Part shown: piece by piece, positions 22,865 through 34,803 of the stretch | How positions within the stretch are numbered: the stretch's first letter is position 1 | Layout: every line of letters starts with the position of its first letter | Assembly (NCBI GenBank): GCA_964059195.1 | Contig: CAXKWD010000005.1 | Location: 138,833,686 to 138,897,685, forward strand | DNA: 64,000 bases | Source: Ectobius pallidus | Lineage: Eukaryota; Arthropoda; Insecta; Blattodea; Ectobiidae | Direction of reading: 5' to 3' | Made by a program: the position numbers and the translations under genes | Notes under the pieces: generated by a model | Seen by the model: only the letters and a program-made list of their open reading frames with translations | Told to the model about the DNA's origin: nothing | Database searches by the model: none

Positions 22865-24358
22865 ATTATTTGCACTAGTAGAATAGAGAAAAAGAGATTG
22901 AGATAAGATTATATGTAAATATAAAATACGTAATACATTTTCTTCAGAGCAAGATAAATCCTCGACAGATGAAAGACACCGTAATTTGTTAGAACCCGGC
23001 TTTTCTTCACCGCCGTCTCGTCGTTTCCTCAGTAATTAATTTAATGGACAATGTGACATAAGAGGATAAGAAGCTGGTTGTCGAAGCGCTTGTTTAAAAT
23101 CCATTGTTTCATCAGCTTGCACCCTCATGATAAATTGCAAGAGGAAGGTGGGAGGATGGTTCAGATGTCAACCTTCTATTCTAATGTTTCAAACTCAAAG
23201 CTTACCCAACAAAAAGTCACTGATGGATGAACACCTAAAATTTCCCCTGAAAATTGTTATAATGCTGTGCTCATCTCCTGTAGCCTATCAGTTATATCCC
23301 TATAAGCTCATGATGGCTGTACAAAATGTTTATTAAATATTTAAATAGTGGTAAATAGTTTACTTAGTTTATTTGTACAATCAGCATCGTTATTATAATC
23401 AATAGTAATTGATTAAAACGTAAGATTAACTATGCCATATGACAAAATAAAGGCTTACTTATTTGGCTAAATAACCATCGAAAACAGTTTGTTGAAAAGA
23501 ATATGAAGGCTTATAAAACCAATATATTATGAAACATTTTTAATTTATTTTTTTAACTAAGCTATACTGGGAAGTTTGCTAAACATATGCAAACTTTGAT
23601 TTATATAACTAGGTTAACTCTAGCAAGGGGACACTGATGACATTTTTAGCATTATCAGTATGCAAATTGCAATCCGCCAAATTATTTTAACATGCAGTAA
23701 CAATGTATAAACTTACAAACTAAGTACAGGCATCCTTATAAAGAAAGTACAGGCGAATTAGTAGAGCCTATTGTAGAAATAAAATATCGTTAAGATTTTG
23801 GCCAGCGCCATAAATTAGAGGACATTATTTTTTTAAATACTCAACTTAGGATAATTAAACGTGTATTCAGTAATGACGAGTCTTTTTACGTGTGCAGATT
23901 TCTCAAAATACATAATAGCCTATACGATATAATGTTCTGCGTACAATTACGGTTAAGTCTATGTGAATAAATATTAAAATAATCTTCAAAATACCGAGTT
24001 AATCAAAACACTAGCTGGAATATGTAGTTCTGTTAAGATATTCCTATAATATTCCTACGCGTGTTTCTTCTGAATTATAATACCCATAAGAGAAAATCGT
24101 AGACTTTAAGACTTCTAACATTATTCATTTTCAAACGAGTTCTTTGTACATAGGACAGTTCACTTGTCCAAATCCCTGTACTGTACAAGTGTTCCTTTAA
24201 AAAGTAGGAAAAAAAGCTGTCTTATGCTGTAAATTATATTATTAATAGATGTGTTCTAAAAGTCATCCATAAATCGGGAACGTCACTAAAAATGTTTTGG
24301 AGTTAATCTGGAGGCATATCTAATACCATATCCTTCATACGGTACTTAAAATAAACTC
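22865..24358. other. Unassigned AT-rich DNA
   Basis: The plus ORF at 23127-23336 (69 codons, starting ATG at 23127) has no recognised domain. Nothing else stands out. Confidence 0.5.
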
Positions 24359-24476
24359 CATGGCTCTACATCCCTGGAGAGACTAGGCCTACCATCCGAC
24401 TGCTCCGTCACCTACCATAGGCAGATGGCAGTATTGGGGGCATGTGGTCAGCATGCCGACACCCACGGCTGTTAAT
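24359..24476 (-). repeat. Partial copy of the 5.1-kb repeat
   Basis: GGCTCTACATCCCTGGAGAG, GGCCTACCATCC, TTGGGGGCATGTGGTCAGCA and CCCACGGCTGTTAATGA appear in the same order and orientation as at 5119-5240. The tRNA-like end is missing. Confidence 0.6.
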
Positions 24477-24869
24477 GATGGTTCTTAACATTTGATAATA
24501 AATTCTGTCCACGTTTAGTCTTAAAACGATTTTGCCATATTTGAACCATTACACACAGGATTAGGTTTTGAGATGTCAGTGCGTGTAGATTCTGCGGCAT
24601 GGTACATCCATTATTTATTAATCTAACAGATTTTATTTCGAAGACATCAATCACGATGTCCTAGGTGGTCTTTGATGTTAACTTTTTCAGCATCTCATGA
24701 AAAGCAATAGCCTTTAGTGCATTAGATATATTTATACCGTAGTTTTAAAATTCACGAAATGAACTCTCATTTTGGAATCAAATCATGTTTTCATCCTCAG
24801 GTACGTAACAGATATATTTGTTTTTACTTTCTCTAACCTTCATGTGGTAAATGTAATACCAGGTTACTA

Positions 24870-24990
24870 AATGTGTTAGTTGAGATGGTAATGTCGTGGG
24901 CCCGAATACGGATGGTTGCAGGTTCAATACCTAATGCCTTCCAAAGGTGCCAAGGAGGTGTATGCCGGATAAGTATTTACTCACTCTTGA
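24870..24990 (+). mobile_element. tRNA-derived SINE head
   Basis: A box TAGTTGAGATGG (24877-24888) fits TRGYNNARNNGG exactly and B box GGTTCAATACC (24921-24931) fits GGTTCRANNCC exactly, with 32 bp between them, the tRNA spacing. The flanks do not pair as an acceptor stem, and the downstream sequence (to about 24990) is unlike a tRNA 3' end, so a SINE head or tRNA pseudogene is more likely than a gene. No other copy was seen in this window. Confidence 0.6.
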
Positions 24991-26653
24991 CTTTAGAAAC
25001 TAAAACGACTAAGTAATCGAAGTAGGCCCGAGTGAACTTTTTTGTATAGAATGACTTATAAATCGATGATGGAATGAAAATTAGTACCTAGTCCTCACCA
25101 CAACTCTTTAGACGTAACAAAAAGAAAACTACTTTTAAAAAATCTGTGCAACCGTGTACGAGTTGCACAATATGAATTGTTTTAAATTTCTTAACCTATT
25201 TATACTCACATTATTTTCTCTAACTCTAAGCATAGGCAATACAACTTTCTCACTTCACAATCTGATAGTTATATTATAAGATGTTTATTGGAGGGAGTGC
25301 ATAGGACTTATTCAGTTGTTTCATCCTCCGCAAATGTGTACAGTTCACCCCACAAACATAAGCCTGAGTTTGTGCAATTGTTTGTTGGCTTAAAACTACT
25401 CTTCAGAGAACTTTTCAAATAAATAAGTTTCAAATCAAAGTTTTAGCTGTTAATATAAGTACCTCGTGTACAAAATTTTTATCAAATTCATTAGAGTCGT
25501 TTTCCATAAAATCGCGAAAAATAAAATTTGATTCGTGTAAGTAAGAGAAGGTATCCAAGCCCAAGTACCAAAAGTTTTTTTACACGATTTTTAATTCTCG
25601 AGCTATGCTGTTCTGAAACACACTCGCATATAGGCCTACATTTTTTCTGAAGAAAATATATAGCCTGTTTTATAGAATTGGGGATCCTCAACACGAGAAT
25701 TAATGTTGAAAATTTGATGTAGAATTTCTGGATAGAACACTACATATAGGAAGTAAAAAAGTAAAAATCTATGTACTTATGGAATAGTGTATTTATATGG
25801 AAGGTAAGAGTGGGTCCAAGCTTGTAAATAAGTTACTTCAATAAATGTCTACATTTTTATTCCGCTAGTATGAAGACAATCAAGTAAATTTTATGCATGA
25901 AACACTGTACTGAATACAGATTCATAGTTAGACAAGGTTTTCTATGTAAAAAATCCCAGACTAATCATAATTGGGAATTAAGTAGGCCTCTTAATCTTTC
26001 CAGAAGACAATATAGAAAGTTCGTAGCCATTGCGGTAGATTGAACGTAGAGATAGCACGTTCTGCTGCTGAATTAATAATTAGGTAAACACAAGAGGAAT
26101 TGTTTATTGATTATATATTAATTATGTGGGAAGAAAACACCATCAACCTAATGACTGTGGTACGCTTTTATTGGCATAGAAGACAAGAAGTTTCTGCAAC
26201 CTTAATTAGAATGCAAGACACAATATCATAGAAGGACGATGTGCTTTAGATAACTCTGTCCCACCATCCACCCCCGGATTACCTGAACCATAGGTCATGT
26301 CTTCGATTCACCAGCTGACTTCGCATTTGTTCTAACAATAAGATCGTCGGTCATAGAACACAGGGAAAATTGGACAAATAATGTGTGTTTGCGGTAAGTG
26401 AAAACATTGTACTAATATAAAAACTATAAGTTACGAGATTTCCTGGTTCTCGCCTATAAGAATAATTATTTTAAAAGTATATATTCTTGTACATCATTGA
26501 ATACTCTGTCATAAATGTGTGTGTATTTGAAATTATATAAATGAGGGGGCTAAAGCCAAAGTGGTGTAAGTAATATTTTTTGCATTTAGAGAAACAGGAA
26601 GTTTTTTAGATGCATTATAATAATCTCTCCTAATATTGTCCTCCCACCTACTT
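24991..26653. other. Unassigned AT-rich DNA
   Basis: No gene supported; the minus ORF at 25491-25694 has no known domain. Confidence 0.5.
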
Positions 26654-26681
26654 ACATATATGTATGTATACATACACACAC

Positions 26682-26713
<32 letters not shown>

Positions 26714-26714
26714 G
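26654..26714. repeat. Mixed (CATA)n/(CA)n microsatellite
   Basis: TATGTATGTATACATACACA followed by CATACATACATACATA; the inner TATGTATACATA is palindromic. Confidence 0.9.
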
Positions 26715-27242
26715 GTGTATGAACATAATAGGACTTACACGACTCTTTCTGCTAAAATATCTATACCGCAACATTAACCTAAGTAGGTTAATTTTTTTTT
26801 TAAACATGACTTACAGCACTTTTGCTTTAACGCCCTCAAATGTAGGCTGTCAATTGAATTAATGTAAAAAGAAATTACTACTAGCCAAATACTTATTGCA
26901 ATATGCAACAAAAAGAATCTGAGGCGTGGTCAGAGGTTCAATTAAGTTATTAATTCAATTAAGTTATTTGTTTTGGAGAAATGTAATTCCCAGATCTCTC
27001 CCGGTATAAGATAACTAAGAAAAAAGAGGACTGAGAAATGAAAAATACAGAACATTACACTGAGAGAATAATAGTAATGAAAAATAATGATAAATAATGT
27101 CCACAAGGGAGGTGAAGTCGAGAGAGTCACCAGTAATTTATACTGGACGTTGTTCGTGCATATTATCTCCAGACCTGGGAAGAAAAACACCATAACCTCA
27201 ACATAAGAAGGTAGAGAATATTTCAAAACGCCACTTTCCTTG
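26715..27242. other. Unassigned DNA ending in a poly(A) run
   Basis: A run of A's of about 26 bases at 27242-27267 has no AATAAA within 30 bases upstream and no target duplication that I could find, so no retrocopy is called. Confidence 0.4.
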
Positions 27243-27548
27243 AAAAAAAAAAAAAAAAAAAAAAAAATCTAAGCATTGTCCTCGTATTTCGTGAGAAACA
27301 TGTGAAGCAAAGCGGTGCAAGTGTAAACCGAGAAACAGAACTTGGGAAACACATGACAAACGAGACTGCGCTGCTTATGAATGTGCGCAGCCTCTGTATA
27401 AATTGCCCCCTTCTTCTTTTTTTTCCTCTTAACAAGATGAGAAAAATCACAGTTCTCTTAGGAAATACCTTGCATAATGTTAAGTTACTAGGTGTATATT
27501 AAATTAGCCTACATTTACTAAATTTATATAGTTAAATTTAGGCAGACC

Positions 27549-27754
27549 TTATCAAGAATAATAACAATATAAATTATGAAGATGGCGATATTTAATAATA
27601 GTAATAATGATAACAATTATTATTACATTATCACTATTATTATTATTATTCTTAATATTATCAAGATATTATCAAGAATAATTACAATATAAATTATGAA
27701 GATGGGGATATTTAATAATGGTAATAATGATAACAATTATTATTAAATTATCAC

Positions 27755-27800
<46 letters not shown>
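27549..27800 (+). repeat. Two-copy tandem repeat, 120-bp unit, with (ATT)n
   Basis: TTATCAAGAATAATAACAAT at 27549 and TTATCAAGAATAATTACAAT at 27669 start two units that share AAATTATGAAGATGG, GATATTTAATAAT and GATAACAATTATTATTA. The second unit ends in a much longer (ATT)n (about 27752-27799), showing local microsatellite growth after the duplication. Confidence 0.9.
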
Positions 27801-28855
27801 GCTCCATAAACTAAAAATTAATTGATAATAATTAAACTAAATTAAATAAAGGCCCTACGTACGGTAAGTGTTTAAAAATGAATGCAATTAATTCACCTCA
27901 TACTATAGTCTAAGGAAGATAGAAAAGCAGTGCCATTGTAGGAACTGGCATAAAAAGAAGTGGATCAAGAGCAAGAGGAATGGTTATGGACAAGATTATT
28001 TGATAAAATGCGGTCTTAACTGTATAAGTCTACCGGTAGACATCAATAGAATACCTTGCAAATCTGAGGCATTTATTTGATATTGCGTAGGCCTGCATAA
28101 TTTGTAACTTATTCTTAACTTTTTTTTCCAATCTTAGGTTCTCATACAATATGTAAAACCATGGAATTAATTCAGTAAAACAAAAAGTGAATGCTCCAAT
28201 GCTATCTGTACAAGGTTTCCTTCATTTTTGGGAAGTGTTGTATCCAAACCATTTTAAGGAAGGGTATTAAATGCAGTTGGTACATAACACACATTTAAGT
28301 CTTTAAAATCCTAACCGATTATTTATTTATTTATTTCTTTATTTACTTCACAGTGAATCTATAATGATTTATGATTTATTGATCTATTGATTGTCGTTGA
28401 TTTATGTGTTCCACGTAATAATCTTCTTATTAAACTTACAATAACACCGCCAACTTGATTGGAAAAAAAAACGCAGAGGGGAATTTTATTCCGAATTCTT
28501 TCATTCGCTGATGTTGGGGGGGGGGGGGAGGATTAGAACAGTACGAACAATACCTATTCCAGTAAAGCACGAATAATATTCAGGGTAAATATTTTTTCTG
28601 AGCAATAAATAAATTAGCTGTTAAAATCTGCGCAGTTATGCCTTTTCCACTCTGTATAAGAACGGATCTTTAAGGATATTAGGAGTAAATCCACACTTAC
28701 GTGTACACCGGAAAGCTTTAGATTGCGCTGACCAGCCACTAAGTTCAGTGGATCAGAACATGTTGAAGACGGTTCTTTGGTGAATGTGCAGCAACTTATA
28801 ATGCAATTGATTTACACTCCAACAGGAATATTCAATTCGACACTTCCCCTATTAC
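27801..28855. other. Unassigned DNA with a G run
   Basis: A run of 13 or so G's (28515-28528) is the only notable simple feature; a (TTTA)n patch lies at 28320-28345. Confidence 0.5.
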
Positions 28856-28859
28856 ATAA

Positions 28860-29170
28860 TATTCCTTCCAGGGGCAATACGTGAACCTTAAGCACCGTCA
28901 TATAAAACAGTTGGAACTCTGGGAAATGAGGCAGGGAGTCTTGAGTGAAGAAGGGCGAAGAAGACGTACAGAAAAAGAGGGGTTAGGGGAGGTGCGAAAT
29001 GCAGGGTGAGTGATGGCCAGGTGGATTTACGGGAACAGCAACAAAAGGAGGAATGAAGCCCATTTGGTGATTAGGAATTAAGGGGGGGTTCCCCGGCGTT
29101 ATAAATGGGATGTGAGGAATACCGAGGATAAAGCAAAGTTGTCAGCAATACGTCACTTCCTGCAGCCCTC
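28860..29170. other. Purine-rich, GC-elevated island
   Basis: The plus strand is strongly G/A-biased (GAGGCAGGGAGTC, AAAAAGAGGGGTTAGGGGAG, GGGGGGGTTCCCCGG). A TATAAA-like GTTATAAATGGG lies at about 29098. No ORF of note. It could be a regulatory stretch or a decayed repeat; the evidence is composition alone. Confidence 0.3.
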
Positions 29171-29557
29171 CCTTTTCTATCGCTTTAGTTGCAAGTGAAC
29201 TTACAATTATCGATGGTGACTTAAGCCTTTGATCGCTTTTCATTTAGTGTTGTAACATCTGCTAAATAAAAATGAATCGAGCTCTTATTTTATCTCGTTA
29301 GGCTATTTATTGTTTACTTGATTCGAAATAAACACCGAGCCCAGGAGTTTTAACATTTTCTATTTGCAATTTATTCCAGGTTTATTTACCTTAATTTCAT
29401 CACTTAGGTCTCTTTCATAATGTAAGTTATTGTTTCAAAAGCCATCGATTATTATTATTATTATTATTATTTTGCTAAAGAAACGTGTGGGATTACTTTT
29501 ATAAATCATTAATGTGGCCTTAGCAAAAAAAAATAATTAGTAGGTAGCATGATTGAT

Positions 29558-29561
<4 letters not shown>

Positions 29562-29628
<67 letters not shown>
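29562..29628. repeat. (CT)n microsatellite
   Basis: About 33 uninterrupted CT units. A short (ATT)n of about seven units lies upstream at 29449-29471. Confidence 0.95.
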
Positions 29629-29631
<3 letters not shown>

Positions 29632-29762
29632 CTCTGAGTGCAAAGACATAATTAAGTAATTTAGAAATCTGATCTTTCTAATTGTAAGAAAAATTTAGTT
29701 TATTCTGAAGAATTGTACCTAGTGAAAAAATTCAGAGACGAGGTAGAAATAAACCCACATTC

Positions 29763-29822
29763 AGATTGGAACCAGCGACTCCCGATTTTGAGTGCGCGAT
29801 GTTACCGGATCGACCATGTACT
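29763..29822 (-). mobile_element. tRNA-like SINE head remnant
   Basis: On the minus strand, TGGTCGATCCGG fits the A box at all but one position and GGTTCCAATCT fits the B box at nine of eleven positions, at roughly tRNA spacing. The sequence then runs on without a tRNA 3' end. It lies about 110 bp left of the headless SINE body at 29931, but the two need not belong to one element. Confidence 0.4.
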
Positions 29823-29930
29823 GGATTAATTATAATTCGTAATTTAGTAGGCCTACTTATTAACTATAATTATTGTTTTTCTTCTGTAATAGGAAGTCGA
29901 CATATTACCATATTAGTGATCCTTATACAG

Positions 29931-30086
29931 GCCATGGAGGCCCAGAGGGTTCCAGGAGGTTGAGGCTCCAAGGATTTTGGACATTCGGCACATGAAGGTG
30001 GTAAGGTTGTCAGCCTTACGCACCGGCCGCCTTTACCCCCAGGATTGCTCCTGATACTCATTTCTGTTGGAGGCTGAGTCACAAGG
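29931..30086 (-). mobile_element. tRNA-derived SINE body, 5'-truncated
   Basis: Matches the body of the 14981-15246 SINE from GCCATGGAGGCCCAGAGGGT through CACCGGCCGCCTTTACCCCC to TCTGTTGGAGGCTGAGTC, then stops before the pol III head. 5' truncation of this kind is typical of reverse-transcribed elements. Confidence 0.85.
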
Positions 30087-30664
30087 CATCCACATTACTG
30101 TATATAGTTAAATGACGGTGGCTTTATTCATTCAGGAGAAATAGCGCCATGAATTTATGTAAATAGCTAGGTCATTTTAAGGATAGTTCATGTCATGACA
30201 ATTCTATATAATAAGAGCAAATGTTTGTCTGTGCGATATTTGGCCAAATCTTCTGCATGCAAATGTTTAACAATATAGATGTCCTGAAGGTTATCCTAAT
30301 TCACTTCGAAGCCGGATTTTAGTTTTCGCTTTGGTTTTAGGAAAACTGGCAATGAACCGTTACGTTTAGCGCTAGCGAAGCACCAGTTTTCGCTAATACA
30401 ATTCAATTGTGAAATTAATTGTAGGTAGCCTACAACTAGGAAAGATGAGCATCGGTATAACACATCATATTGTCGATCGCATCGATTTTGTTAGCTCGCT
30501 CTGCTCAATTCATTTGCTTATAACGTACATAGGTGGACAGAAGGGGGATCATGTATGTAAGCCTAAATTGGAAAACATTGACCGATTTGGACGGAACTCC
30601 TGTTTTGGGCCAAGATATTCGAACCTGAGAAATGTAATAGTATAATAATCTGTCTACCCTTTCA
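30087..30664. other. Unassigned DNA, possibly part of an old element
   Basis: 30210-30400 holds AAATGTTTGTCTGTGCGATA, of a style seen in interspersed repeats. It may extend the repeat at 30665-30905, but no partner was found for it in this window. Confidence 0.3.
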
Positions 30665-30905
30665 GAGCTGAAATGCTGAATGTTACAAATGTTATAAGCA
30701 ATCATAGAGTAAGTTCGTCAGTGGGCTTTAGATTTTAATTTAATTAGGAAAATTATAGCAAATCAGATGGTTTCTATGAATGGCAATTCTAACATGTGGA
30801 TAAAAATACACACATTTTAAGTAAAGCACTATGCTGGTTTTGTACAGTCTTTTGAGTTGACGCAAATATAGTACGTCAGTAGCAGTGAACAGTTAATAAA
30901 CGCGC
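30665..30905 (+). repeat. Old dispersed repeat, copy 1 (partner at 41490)
   Basis: Aligns in the same orientation with 41490-41730. Shared anchors in order: GAGCTGAA, AAGCAATCAT/ACCAATCATC, TCAGTGGGCT/TCAGTGAGCT, TGGTTTCTA.GAATG and ACGTCA.TAGCAGTGAA.AG.TTAA. Strongly diverged; class unknown. Confidence 0.5.
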
Positions 30906-31881
30906 CCGCAGCTACGTCCACCAGCTAGTAATTGAGAAAAACGGACAAACGTATTCCGAACCAAGCAAGCTTTGAAAGTCCTCTACCTTGGAAACAGAAT
31001 ATGTAATAGTAACAAACACTGACACGTACATATCTTGACATTAATAGGTGTTCAGAACAGAGCAGGTCTGTGATAGTTTAGTGCGTACTTCACCTCTAAT
31101 TAACATTCTCAGAGAACAGACAGAGCAGACGCACGTTCTGTGGTTTCTGTCCAGGCTCGCTATTACCAACTCCCTGTCAGTTCTTCTTGCGCTCAAACTT
31201 CAAACTTGCTGCTTGCGTAATTTATAATCCAGAAGAAACTAATCACCTGCTCAAGAATTCCGGAAACTCTGCGAAACATTACGTACGTATTTGTTAGCAT
31301 TTCATAACCCAACTTCCACAAACAATTTCATGGTTAGGTATTCAGCTTGACGGTGAATGAAAATTTTAATTTTAGGTACAAACGTTGTGTCAATTTCGGT
31401 GTTATTTCACATTAAAATCAAATAGACCGACAGCTCTTTTGGCGCAAAATATTGCACATTTCTGCAAGGACCCATCAGAGAGATTTTAGGCCTTTTGCTT
31501 TCGAAATCTAACATTCATACATAAAATTTACTTGACATGTCTCATTAATTTTTTCTTTGGAAATATGCCTAACTCATTGTTGTCAAGTATGCCAAGATGA
31601 CAGTATTACTATTTAATTAGACCTATGTTTTGTTTGCTATATATTATTATTATTAAACATATCGTTATTGAATCTCCAAGTAGGCTACAGTATAATTAAC
31701 CCTATTTCACCTTTCAGCATTCTAGGGTTATATTACAATACTAATTTACGTAATTTACGTTCATTTACAGTTTGCTTAATTTCGTAACATAACGATATAG
31801 CAAATATGAATAAAATTAATTAACAATCAAATATGGAGTACTGAATCAAAGTGTCTTAAAAATACTAATTAAATAGTGATA
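30906..31881. other. Unassigned DNA
   Basis: A slightly GC-richer segment at 31090-31290 contains no supported ORF. Confidence 0.5.
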
Positions 31882-32122
31882 TAGTTGCTAGTAGCAGCAT
31901 TTATTATGCAACATATTTGTCAAAAGCTGTTAAAATCAATTTTGGCAAAAATTTAATTCAGTAATAATGTATTATGTTTGGACTTCTAAAGCATAATATT
32001 CAGAAAATATGTTTTGCAGTCTGATTTGTGTCCTTGCAAATACAGACATTGGTTCCTATTTTGAATCGTTCCAGATAGTGCACAAATTTATCTTGACCAG
32101 CTATAAATTATGTTAGTAAAAT
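31882..32122 (+). repeat. Old dispersed repeat, copy 2 (partner at 8671)
   Basis: See the partner at 8671-8885; this copy is a little longer through small insertions. Confidence 0.55.
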
Positions 32123-32318
32123 ATACTTATTTATTCTATATATCAAGGAATTTTTTCAATCATTCAACACACACGATCTAGTGTATAAATATTTATTTAT
32201 CTATTAAAGGTCGAGGTTTGAATTCTTGTTCTTAAAAATAATTTAAATCACAGACATACAGACTAGGAAGGTTTTTAACGCTTATTGCTATCATACGAGG
32301 ACAACTGCTCTGTTTCTA

Positions 32319-32654
32319 TCAACGCCCAGACACATTAATACAGCACGTCATACATGAAGAAGGTGAGCTAATATCATATCCACGCCTGACAACTTCAAAT
32401 GAATCAGAACGAAAAATAATATGATGACTGTAGCAATCGGAAAGGAACTTCTCCAGTCTCTGTGTGGGACATGTTGCACAGTGTACACCTGTGAGGAAGC
32501 AGGGTAATATCATAACAACTAAATAGAACAGTATTCTAATTTGACGGCTGCCCTTGGACTTGCCACTCCCATGCCAGGAAGAAGGTGTGTTCACCGCACC
32601 TGGCAGTCCGACAGTCCTGATATCTGGCCTCAGTCCAAGCTTCCTCCAGACCAT
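32319..32654 (-). CDS. Hypothetical 111-codon ORF with hydrophobic segment and Cys-rich tail
   Basis: It starts at an ATG with G at -3 and G at +4 and ends in TGA. Residues 43-61 (IRILFYLVVMILPCFLTGV) form a hydrophobic segment that could be a signal anchor or the end of a signal peptide. The rest carries Cys in a C-x2-C-x12-C arrangement and a terminal C-x2-CC. The stretch TTACCCTGCTTCCTCACAG inside the ORF is a good 3' splice acceptor, so the real unit might be an exon that begins there. Base composition is less AT-rich than the flanks. I recognise no family. A chance ORF is quite possible; there is no transcript, homologue or partner exon to support it. Confidence 0.2.
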   Translation of the reverse strand: MVWRKLGLRPDIRTVGLPGAVNTPSSWHGSGKSKGSRQIRILFYLVVMILPCFLTGVHCATCPTQRLEKFLSDCYSHHIIFRSDSFEVVRRGYDISSPSSCMTCCINVSGR

Positions 32655-32759
32655 CTCGAATCTTTACGACTGTGGAGAAATACTGATCCTGCGCAGGACT
32701 GAATATCCCACAGCTATTACCAGATTAATCTCTCCTCCCGCGGGGTAGAGCGTTTATTT

Positions 32760-34755
32760 CAAATAGGTTCCCCAACTGGAGCTTGCAAATGCATTGCCGC
32801 AGATTACGCTACTATGAATAAGTTATTAAATTATTAAATTATGTATATTATATATTATATATACGGTATATTATATTATTAAATTCAATTAAATAATTAT
32901 TAAAGATACCTAATTTTCTTGCCTATTTTTTTAGTGACCGAATCACTAATTGGGGATATTAGGCCTACCATTCATACAGTGAAAATCTTCTGTTTCAGGT
33001 ACTTATAGACCGAAATTTGGTTTTCCACTCACTGAAGAATGCGAAAGTTTCGTTTTTGTTGCGAACTTTTTAAAATTAAATTTTGCTTTTGGAAGGAAGT
33101 CTAGACTTAGCCTTTTCACTGCTACTGACACATAAATTCATCTAGAAATACTGTATAATAGCAGATATATAAGATTACTAGCGTATTGTTTTACGTAAAA
33201 TGTTAGGATTTTTCTCCTCTTCTTATGATTATCATTTATGGATACCAGTTCTTCTACTAAAATTGTCCTCATCAATTCTAAGCTTAGGGCCCACTAGTGA
33301 TTTCATTTGATGACTGCTTATATAAATATACAGATTCATCTCGGAAAGGTTAAATTAAAATTAACATCATTCTTTTAGGTATTTTATACGGTATTAATAA
33401 ATATTCAGCAAAATGTTGAATTGCTCGAGATGCCAAGCGTCAAGAATTACAAAATTAAACCGTATTAATTCATTTTAAAATAATTTGTTTGAGAAAGGTT
33501 CATGTAAATTTTTTCATTGCTTTAGCAGATTTCAATTTAGGACAAAAACCCATTCCCAGTAGGTGTATTTTATATTATTATTATTTATTTCATTATACAA
33601 GTAGCTGTATGGTACTTGTAGTTTGTATCCTTGATCAGTTCATGCAGAAATATGCAATATTTTGTACCACATAATTCTTTGCTTAATTCAAAGTTAACCC
33701 AATTTTTTAGATACATATAACACTTTCGTTAGCATTAGAACGGCATCCGTTCCTATTAAATAAAGCTAACAAAATAAGAATGACGAGAGTAAGTAAAGGG
33801 GACAAGAAAATATCGTAAAATAATGATCAAGACGTAGCCTATAAGAAATTACCATATAAAAATGATAAAATAGAGATTGTTAACATGAAGAAAAGGCGCA
33901 GATTGTATCGCTATAAAACAAGTAAAATTACAAGTTAATAAAAAAATGCAATAATAGTTGTAATTTCTTGGCAGAAGTTAAGGCCGTAGGATCATTTTAC
34001 CATCAGCCAGATTTAAGTCGTTATGCACAGAGAAAAATAGAATGCATAGAAGGAATTGACGTAGCCTATAAACTAATAACTTATAATTAAACAGAGAAAT
34101 TTTATCATTTACGTTACTGTGGATGATTTACTGAATTTATGACTATTTAGTTGAAAAACATAGGCCTAATATAAGCCTAATAACTAATCAGAATAAATAA
34201 CATTTTAGAACTTTAAGTCAGTATCAAATCTGATCTAAAAATTTAATCCTTTCATTTCTATTGCCCATGACAAATAATCTCATAAATGCAAAGACACAAA
34301 ATCAGTGGAGTAATACTAATGATTTCAGTAAAAATTTTAAAAATATTGTCCGCCACTGAATTTTTTTTATTTCACTGTAAATTTTTTGTTCAACATCAGA
34401 TGCTTAGTTTGCCGTCACTGTTTGTCTTAAATTGTGTTAGTTACATGAAGAATAATATTAATTCCTATACTCATTGTTCAATATTCATAATTATTCTACT
34501 CGTAAAAGTGAGTAAATGTAGCAAAACTGTTAACAGCTATGAAATCATAGGTCTGAAACTTTTCAAAGTCTTTCGGAAAATATTAAGAATATGTCATTTA
34601 ATGCATTTAACAGGACAATCCAATCAGTTTGACGGCAAACCCTTTATATAGTGTGCAAGAATTAGGCTATACAATTTACATGGTATGTAAATTTATGAAT
34701 TATGGTGAATTATGATGTTGCTATACATTACAAAAGATGCGCAATGCGCTACCTT
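32760..34755. other. Unassigned AT-rich DNA
   Basis: The 121-codon plus ORF at 34286-34651 is AT-rich (Ile, Phe, Asn, Lys), lacks a recognised domain and has the composition of surrounding DNA, so I do not call it a gene. Confidence 0.5.
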
Positions 34756-34803
34756 TATTATTATGATTATTATTATTATTATTATTATTATCATCATCAT
34801 CAT
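34756..34803. repeat. (ATT)n/(ATC)n microsatellite
   Basis: ATT units pass into ATC units at the right end. Confidence 0.9.

Noticed and set aside
27242..27267. Retrocopy marked by poly(A)
   Set aside because: No polyadenylation signal at the right distance and no target duplication found.
34286..34651. 121-codon plus ORF
   Set aside because: AT-driven composition, no domain, no homologue recognised.
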